Of a stretch of 22,500 nucleotides of DNA, positions 18,415-22,500 are shown piece by piece. The stretch's first letter is position 1. Every line of letters begins with the position of its first letter. Origin of the DNA: Paulinella micropora (taxonomy: Eukaryota; Cercozoa; Imbricatea; Euglyphida; Paulinellidae). The notes under the pieces are model-generated. The model saw only the letters and a program-made list of their open reading frames with translations, was not told the DNA's origin and searched no databases. Both the position numbers and the translations under genes were made by a program. Where the stretch lies: the NCBI GenBank assembly GCA_019918135.1, contig WBZZ01003194.1, positions 1-22,500 of the forward strand, written 5' to 3'.

Positions 18415-19378
18415 ATGGACCATAAGCATACACAAAATACTGAGCCCGAAGATGAGGATGAAAGAAAGGAACAACAAGCACTTGAAATACATTACCAAAA
18501 AAGATTACCGACTGATAAATGGAATACTATATGGGCCGACAAACCACTTAAACAAGTATTTGTAGATTTTGGAGGATATGTCCAAACTTAAAGACAAGAA
18601 GGGAAATAAGGGGTATTCTTGGTTGCTTTTCTGGATAGATTGTCATAGTAGATTTTTAATAATTAAACCGCTTAAAAACAAAACGGCAAAAGAAGTTTAT
18701 ATGGCTTTGAAATCAATACCATACACTCCCGAATCAATTACAACCGACAGCGGAAGTGAATATAAAGGAATGGTTAAGGATTATTTCAGAGAAAACAATA
18801 TTGACCATAGGACGGTTGAAGTTGGCGACCATCGGGCTCTTGCGATAGTTGACAGTGTTATTAGAACTATTAGAAGGTGGCTTGACATTTTATTTGAAAC
18901 TAATGGCAATTTTGATTGGCTTTCTTGGATTGATGATATGGTTGATGCTTATAATATGCGGTTTCATAGAACAATTCAAGCTAAGCCGATTGATGTATTT
19001 AAGGGGGTTAATAAAAATAAACAACTGATTCAACGGGACGGGTTGATTGACGAATTTCAAAAGGGCGACAAGGTGCGAAAGGAGTTGAAAAGGACTTTAT
19101 TTTCAAAAGGGGGCCGACAATACAGTAAGCAGCTCCATACAGTCATTCGTCAAGGCTTCAAATTAATTCTCAATTCAAATGAGCTGGTATCACCTCGGGA
19201 GCTTTTAAAATCTAAGTTTGATAAACCGGTTGATGAAGAAAAGCAAATTAACGAACAAGTTAAAGATTTAACAAAACAAAAGAAAACTAAGGAATTATTA
19301 AATCGGGAAGATATTCAACCCGAGAATATCAGAACTAGCAAAAGAGAAAAAAAGAAAGTTGAAAAGTTGGATTTGTAA
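18415..19378 (+). pseudogene. Retroviral-type (rve) integrase, one frameshift
   Basis: This is the enzyme expected to insert the element into the host genome. The ATG at 18415 starts an acidic N-terminus; KQVFVDF holds the first catalytic Asp. The frame changes near 18565-18572 and the core continues with FWIDCHSRFLIIKPL, TTDSGSEYKGMV (second Asp) and HRALAIVDSVIRTIRRWLD, where the third acidic position appears to be Asp instead of the usual Glu. YNMRFHRTIQ and a C-terminal SH3-like segment (KGDKVRKELKRTLFSKGG) follow, with a basic tail. No N-terminal zinc domain or chromodomain is visible. A separated polymerase and integrase near opposite ends is usual for Polintons. Confidence 0.88.
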
Positions 19379-19389
19379 GCTTTTAAAGT

Positions 19390-20052
19390 TTACGGGGAGA
19401 TGCCATCTTCCAGTTGCCTGAAAATTGGAAGAATGTAGTTGATTTTTTTCATTTCACTCCTATACTTTTTGTGAATTGAGGTGAGAGAAGGAAAGATACT
19501 GACATCTTCGCCCTCACCTTCTTCCGCACTCACTATGAAAAATTGCTGGCTTACAGGGTTCAGTATTCCACTATCAATCTCGGCGGTACAATAAATGTGA
19601 CCTGGCTCACTCTTCATTTCACTTTTCTTTCTCACCATCTTCACTTTCTTATCCTCCATAACGAACCCGAGTGAGAGTTGGACGACAAAATACTTTGTAT
19701 CGTCTGGTATATTTTCGTACTTCACCCAGGGTCCTGGGATGGCTTGGGCTGGCTGGCCAGGGGCTGGGTCGGCTTGGACTGGCTGGCCAGGGGCTGGGTC
19801 CGCTGGGGTTGGGTCGGCTGGGGCTGGGTCGGCTGGGGTTGGGTCGGCTGGGGCTGGGTCGGCTGGGGCTGGCTGGCCAGGGGCTGGGTCGGCTGGGGCT
19901 GGCTGGCCAGGGGCTGGGTCGGCTGGGGCTGGCTGGCCAGGGGCATCCTTCAACTCGCCCAGCTGGGCCATCCGCAGTATGTTGGTGATTTCGTCCATGG
20001 ACCTATTATCTTTTAAATGATGAAATAGCTCGTCCTCCGCAGTCTTTTTCAT
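19390..20052 (-). CDS. Pro/Ala/Asp-repeat protein
   Basis: This intact 220-codon ORF starts at ATG 20052. Residues 1-35 form an acidic helix; about 70 residues of APGQPAPADP and APADPTPADP units follow; then a domain of about 110 residues contains WVKYENIPDDTKYFVVQLSL, GHIYCTAEID and FFIVSAEEGEGEDVSIF. I do not recognise that domain. The gene is G+C-rich compared with its neighbours, mainly because of the repeats, and carries no lesion. It converges with the integrase, with only 11 bp between the stops. Confidence 0.65.
   Translation of the reverse strand: MKKTAEDELFHHLKDNRSMDEITNILRMAQLGELKDAPGQPAPADPAPGQPAPADPAPGQPAPADPAPADPTPADPAPADPTPADPAPGQPVQADPAPGQPAQAIPGPWVKYENIPDDTKYFVVQLSLGFVMEDKKVKMVRKKSEMKSEPGHIYCTAEIDSGILNPVSQQFFIVSAEEGEGEDVSIFPSLTSIHKKYRSEMKKINYILPIFRQLEDGISP
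19736..19944. repeat. G/C-rich 15/30-bp tandem repeat (coding)
   Basis: These are tandem units built on GGGGCTGGGTCGGCT with interspersed GGCTGGCCAGGGGCTGGGTC. They encode the Pro-Ala-Asp repeats on the minus strand. The plus strand has closely spaced G3-G4 runs that could form G-quadruplexes. Confidence 0.85.
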
Positions 20053-20182
20053 CCTACCATAAATTGATAAGAGATAAATTTCTTTGTATGATGGGGGCTT
20101 TCGCCCGATTTTTTTTGGATAAAATATTACACACTATTTGTATAGCCCTATGTGCCAAGGGGCGAAGTGGGTGAGCCACTAT
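20053..20182. other. Intergenic space with a small hairpin and T-run
   Basis: GGGC-TTTC-GCCC (20095-20106) is followed by GATTTTTTTT. It is shaped like a hairpin-plus-T-tract terminator on the plus strand, although no plus-strand gene ends here. A second small stem, GTGG-GTGAG-CCAC, follows near 20168. Function is uncertain. Confidence 0.3.
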
Positions 20183-20677
20183 TTACACTTCTTCTTTTAC
20201 ACATTTATTCATATTAGCATCACCATTCGTTTTCATCATAATATGTAAATCATAATCAGAATATTTTATATAAGATTTATTAAAACTCAACCCCTCATCT
20301 ACTATCGCCATTCTTATTTTATCAATAACTTCTCTTTGATACTCATACTTATTTTCCTTTTTCCATGCATTAAACAATTTTAGTTCTTTATTTGTTGTTA
20401 TTATGTCATTTTTTCTTTGTAAGTTGACCATCCTATCTTCTTCCACATATAAACTTTCTTGTTCCATCTTCCTGATAACTTTCATAACAGCCTCTAACTT
20501 CACTCTCTCTTCATTTCTTTTTCTCATTAAGAGGTCTATTTCTTTATTCAACTTATTTTTTTTCTTTGGAAGCTATTTTTGTTCTAGTTAACTTATCAAC
20601 TCCGTGTTTATTTGTTTCGTAAATGAAAACATAATTATCAACAGACTTATTTTGTTTACTTATAGACTTTCACTCAT
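20183..20677 (-). pseudogene. Coiled-coil charged protein, broken near the start
   Basis: The ATG at 20677 overlaps the upstream gene's stop (ATGA). A frame change follows within about ten bases, and another at an A8 run near 20555-20565. From 20551 the frame is open, with MRKRNEERVKLEAVMKVI and other long helices, and DYDLHIMMKTNG near the end. The upstream part contains NYVFIYETNKHGVDKLTR, which I do not recognise as a known family. The full length is about 164 codons. Function is unknown; position beside the integrase end suggests an accessory viral gene. Confidence 0.5.
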
Positions 20678-20989
20678 CTTACCTTGGTCTGGTTGGGGCA
20701 GGGTTCGGCTTTGGAACTTCTCACTTCTTGGATTTTCTGAATTCTGAGAGAATGAAGTGCTGACGATTTTTGTCGCTGGGAAAAAGGTTTAGGTGGGCGG
20801 TTTCTGTCTTTTATTTCAATTTTTTCATTTTTTGTTTTTAGTTATTCCATATAATTCATACTTGGACCGTTTGGATCATTTTCTAGATGTTCTATTTCTA
20901 ACTTTCCTGGTGAGTGGTTTGAAATGTATTTTTCGTTTTGGTGGACCGGTATGGCTATCGCAAAAAAATTCTGTTCTGGGTTCTGTCAT
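20674..20989 (-). pseudogene. Small viral ORF with frameshift and stop
   Basis: The ATG at 20989 reads MTEPRTEFF into a T7 run. After a one-base shift the frame runs through YISNHSPGKLEIEHLEN and NGPSMNYME to an in-frame TAA at 20842, and beyond it through RNRPPKPFSQRQKSS to TGA 20674, exactly overlapping the next ATG. The span minus one base is 105 whole codons, which supports one former gene. It is the last viral gene I can support on the right. Confidence 0.45.
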
Positions 20990-21218
20990 GATTTGTTTTC
21001 TTTTTTCCTAATTTTCAGATATGTTATTTTTTGGTGGTATTGTGTTTTTTGTTATTATCAATGTGGTGTGTGGTTTTTGTTTCATTCTATATTTCCTTAT
21101 TTCTATCATATCATAGTTTTATTTATGTTTCTTCTTCCTTCTTCCTTCTTGCTCCCTTTTTGATTTCCTCTTGATTTCCTCTTGTTTGGTGATTTTTGGT
21201 GATTTGGTCTGAAAGACT

Positions 21219-21261
21219 CTTTTCGAGCTGGTATTTTGCTTGAAAATACCTGCGCGAAAAG
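21219..21261. repeat. Hairpin with 7 + 8 bp stems
   Basis: CTTTTCG and GGTATTTT pair with AAAATACC and CGAAAAG around a GCTTG loop, with a 4-nt internal bulge on each side. It lies where composition shifts from viral to host-like. Confidence 0.55.
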
Positions 21262-21392
21262 TGTAATTATCTTCTAGCAATAAAGCGCAACGCCCCCAAA
21301 ACCTTCACCTTCCTCACTTCACTGTTCGCTCATCCGGGCCAGAACCCAGAAATCGGTATAGAACGGGCAGAGAAATATGGGTCAAACCCAGA

Positions 21393-21408
21393 ACCCAGAA
21401 TTCTGGGT
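21393..21408. repeat. 16-bp perfect palindrome
   Basis: ACCCAGAATTCTGGGT is surrounded by further GAACCCAG and CTGGGT words in a short direct and inverted cluster (21338-21415). Confidence 0.6.
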
Positions 21409-21491
21409 GCTGGGTGGTGTAGCTTAGCAACGGCTAGGATTGCTTCGGTTGCGCTCTCACTTCGCTTTTTGAAATTTCTCACCAACCCTCT

Positions 21492-21650
21492 ATGTTGGAC
21501 TCTGACGACGAGGACTCTTCCTTTGAATCTTCTGAGAGCAGTGATGAGTCTTCCACTTCGGGACGTTACTGTTCTCCAGTGCTTTCCTCCACAAGTGACT
21601 CTTGCTCGCTGCAAGACTCACTTGTAGAAGAAAGTTCTGAAGAAAGTTAA
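21492..21650 (+). CDS. Small acidic Ser-rich ORF
   Basis: The ATG at 21492 gives 52 codons rich in Ser, Asp and Glu (MLDSDDEDSSFESSESSDES), ending VEESSEES. Such composition is common in disordered N-termini of chromatin or transposase proteins. It lies wholly within a zone of inverted repeats, so it may instead be by-product coding of a folding DNA element. No homologous family is evident. Confidence 0.25.
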   Translation: MLDSDDEDSSFESSESSDESSTSGRYCSPVLSSTSDSCSLQDSLVEESSEES

Positions 21651-21659
21651 CGTCCCGAA
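21557..21659. repeat. Nested inverted repeats
   Basis: TTCGGGACGTTA (21557-21568) and TAACGTCCCGAA (21648-21659) form a perfect 12-bp inverted pair. Between them CAAGTGACTCTTGC and GCAAGACTCACTTG form a 14-bp stem with one mismatch around TCGCT. This is consistent with a small foldback or MITE-like element. Confidence 0.55.
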
Positions 21660-21822
21660 CACCAATTCTTAACTTCGAATTCGAAGTCTCTTTCGAATTC
21701 CGGGATCCTACTTCATCCAGCTTTCGCCTATTATCAAATGACATAATTTTCATTTCTTCTACTAAGGTCTATCGTGAAAAAAATGCATAAGCATACAACT
21801 TAGAAACAACATTCTTCCGCAG

Positions 21823-21918
21823 CTGCAGGAGCCGTCCTGGTCTCTAGATCTCTGCATTATGTCCACCCTGACTACCTAACGGTCGAAGATGCTGTGCTGA
21901 TTCCTGAACAGCAAAAAA
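21823..21918 (+). CDS. Putative host exon A
   Basis: A pyrimidine-rich acceptor (ATTCTTCCGCAG) precedes a 96-bp open stretch ending at a GTAAGT donor. Reading with two leading bases gives AGAVLVSRSLHYVHPDYLTV and then EDAVLIPEQQ, with one base left over. The leftover base matches the phase of exon B. The product is not recognised. Confidence 0.5.
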
Positions 21919-22166
21919 GTAAGTGCCTGCGCACGTGTGATGGTGTGTGTTTGAGCGCTGAGTGTTCATGAAGTCGGCCAGTGTGTTAGCCACCAGTCAT
22001 GATCAGCTATACTGTTGACGGTGCAGTGAACTGACAAACACACTGAGGATTGTCTGAAACTCACCGTCCCTGAACAGTTTGTTGAGTGGTCACCTGACAC
22101 TTGATAATCCAAACACGCAAACACACACACACACACACACACACAACGCGCACACAGACACACACA

Positions 22167-22203
<37 letters not shown>

Positions 22204-22331
22204 TACACACGCACGCGCACACACACACGCACACACGTCGCACGCACGTGCACACACACACTCACAGTCGTGTAACAAAGTATCGACATCACCAAGAATA
22301 CAGTTTGTTTGTATGTTTCTCTTCATTGCAG
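21919..22331 (+). other. Putative intron with (CA)n tract
   Basis: The intron starts GTAAGTGCC and ends CTTCATTGCAG. Its 413 bp contain the CA microsatellite. Intron phase is 1 on both sides of exon B. Confidence 0.5.
22112..22262. repeat. (CA)n microsatellite, imperfect
   Basis: About 150 bp of CA/AC dinucleotides are interrupted by CG, CAGA and ATAC variants. ORFs called across it on either strand are low-complexity artefacts. Confidence 0.95.
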
Positions 22332-22466
22332 CCTCGGCTAGCGACGAGAATCGGGGTTGGCGCAAGGCGGTGCTGGCTGGTTCCGCGGCGACTCTTGCGG
22401 GCTTTTCCATTGGTCTCCTGGCCATCCGTACCGTGCCTGCATTCCAAGATGTTGCAGGATCGATGG
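22332..22466 (+). CDS. Putative host exon B (one membrane helix)
   Basis: This is a 135-bp open stretch between a TTCATTGCAG acceptor and a GGTAAGC donor. In the phase set by exon A it reads ASDENRGWRKAVLAGSAATL and continues AGFSIGLLAIRTVPAF, a likely transmembrane or organelle-targeted segment. G+C content and splice signals differ clearly from the viral region. The gene continues beyond the window; its family is not recognised. Confidence 0.5.
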
Positions 22467-22500
22467 GTAAGCTGCACGTCAATAATTTACTCGGCATAGA

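Larger units (their letters stand above)
20990..21822. other. Probable virus-host border zone without a confident gene
   Basis: The first 230 bases are T/G-rich on the plus strand with short direct repeats (TTGATTTCCTC twice, TTTGGTGAT twice). A hairpin follows at 21219-21261, a 16-bp palindrome at 21393-21408 and nested inverted repeats at 21557-21659. Base composition becomes more balanced after about 21280, so the border may lie near there. No terminal inverted repeat matching the window's left end was seen. Confidence 0.4.

Noticed and set aside
39..18572. Programmed frameshifting as the cause of split genes
   Set aside because: Shifts occur in nearly every long gene, in both directions and without a shared slippery site or structure; decay or assembly error is simpler.
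19671..20020. Gly/Trp/Ala-rich plus-strand ORFs
   Set aside because: They are antisense readings of the tandem repeat in the Pro-Ala-Asp gene.
39..20989. Alternative genetic code explaining the interior stops
   Set aside because: TAA, TAG and TGA all occur both as interior and as terminal stops, and most interruptions are frameshifts, so no single reassignment fixes the genes.
21330..21753. Two minus-strand ORFs, one Arg-rich
   Set aside because: No recognisable domain, overlapping each other and the inverted repeats; not supported as genes.
22061..22499. Long Cys/Val or Thr/His ORFs over the microsatellite
   Set aside because: Pure (CA)n translation, low complexity.

Overview
The window holds a nearly complete but decaying endogenous Polinton-like virus (PLV; Polinton/Maverick lineage) in a eukaryotic chromosome. 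The host is probably a protist or alga, which I infer from gene content and cannot prove from the window. All six Polinton hallmark genes can be read: protein-primed DNA polymerase B, retroviral-type (rve) integrase, FtsK/HerA-type packaging ATPase, adenain-like protease, double jelly-roll major capsid protein (MCP) and minor capsid (penton) protein. Viral genes run from base 39 to at least 20989. The left edge of the window cuts the element just upstream of the polymerase, and I saw no terminal inverted repeat.

Layout: 39-3131 (+) is a broken polymerase. 3193-3884 (-) is a lipase-like gene. 3938-4216 (+) is a DUF3820-like protein. 4208-13191 is mainly a minus-strand virion block: DUF3223 protein, a small protein, a virion-type beta-rich protein, MCP, protease, two coiled-coil proteins, two small basic proteins, the ATPase and a small conserved ORF. 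13196-13456 (+) is a small secreted Cys-rich protein. 13445-17734 (-) is a membrane protein and a very long fibre with a C-terminal S74 self-chaperone. 17832-19378 (+) is a charged protein and the integrase. 19390-20989 (-) is a Pro-rich protein and two more small genes joined by an ATGA overlap.

The most striking event is an inversion of about 1.9 kb (7981-9896). It splits the protease: the N-terminal part is on the minus strand at 9897-10243 and the catalytic part is on the plus strand at 7975-8340. The breakpoints carry the same 6-base word TTTGAA in inverted orientation. Undoing the inversion would keep the protease in frame and make the whole block from the DUF3223 gene to the ATPase co-directional.

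Most long genes carry one to six frameshifts or stops. Many frameshifts sit in homopolymers, but all three stop codons also occur as premature stops. This fits an old, non-functional insertion, although some homopolymer shifts could be assembly errors. Two short sequence families recur between genes: a 25-bp GC-rich repeat (four copies) and an A/T hairpin (three copies, two directly after or near gene ends and one between adjacent genes), probably a transcription end signal.

The right part (about 21.0-22.5 kb) looks like host DNA. Two exons in matching phase with GT-AG borders flank an intron carrying a (CA)n microsatellite. The exact border between virus and host was not resolved.
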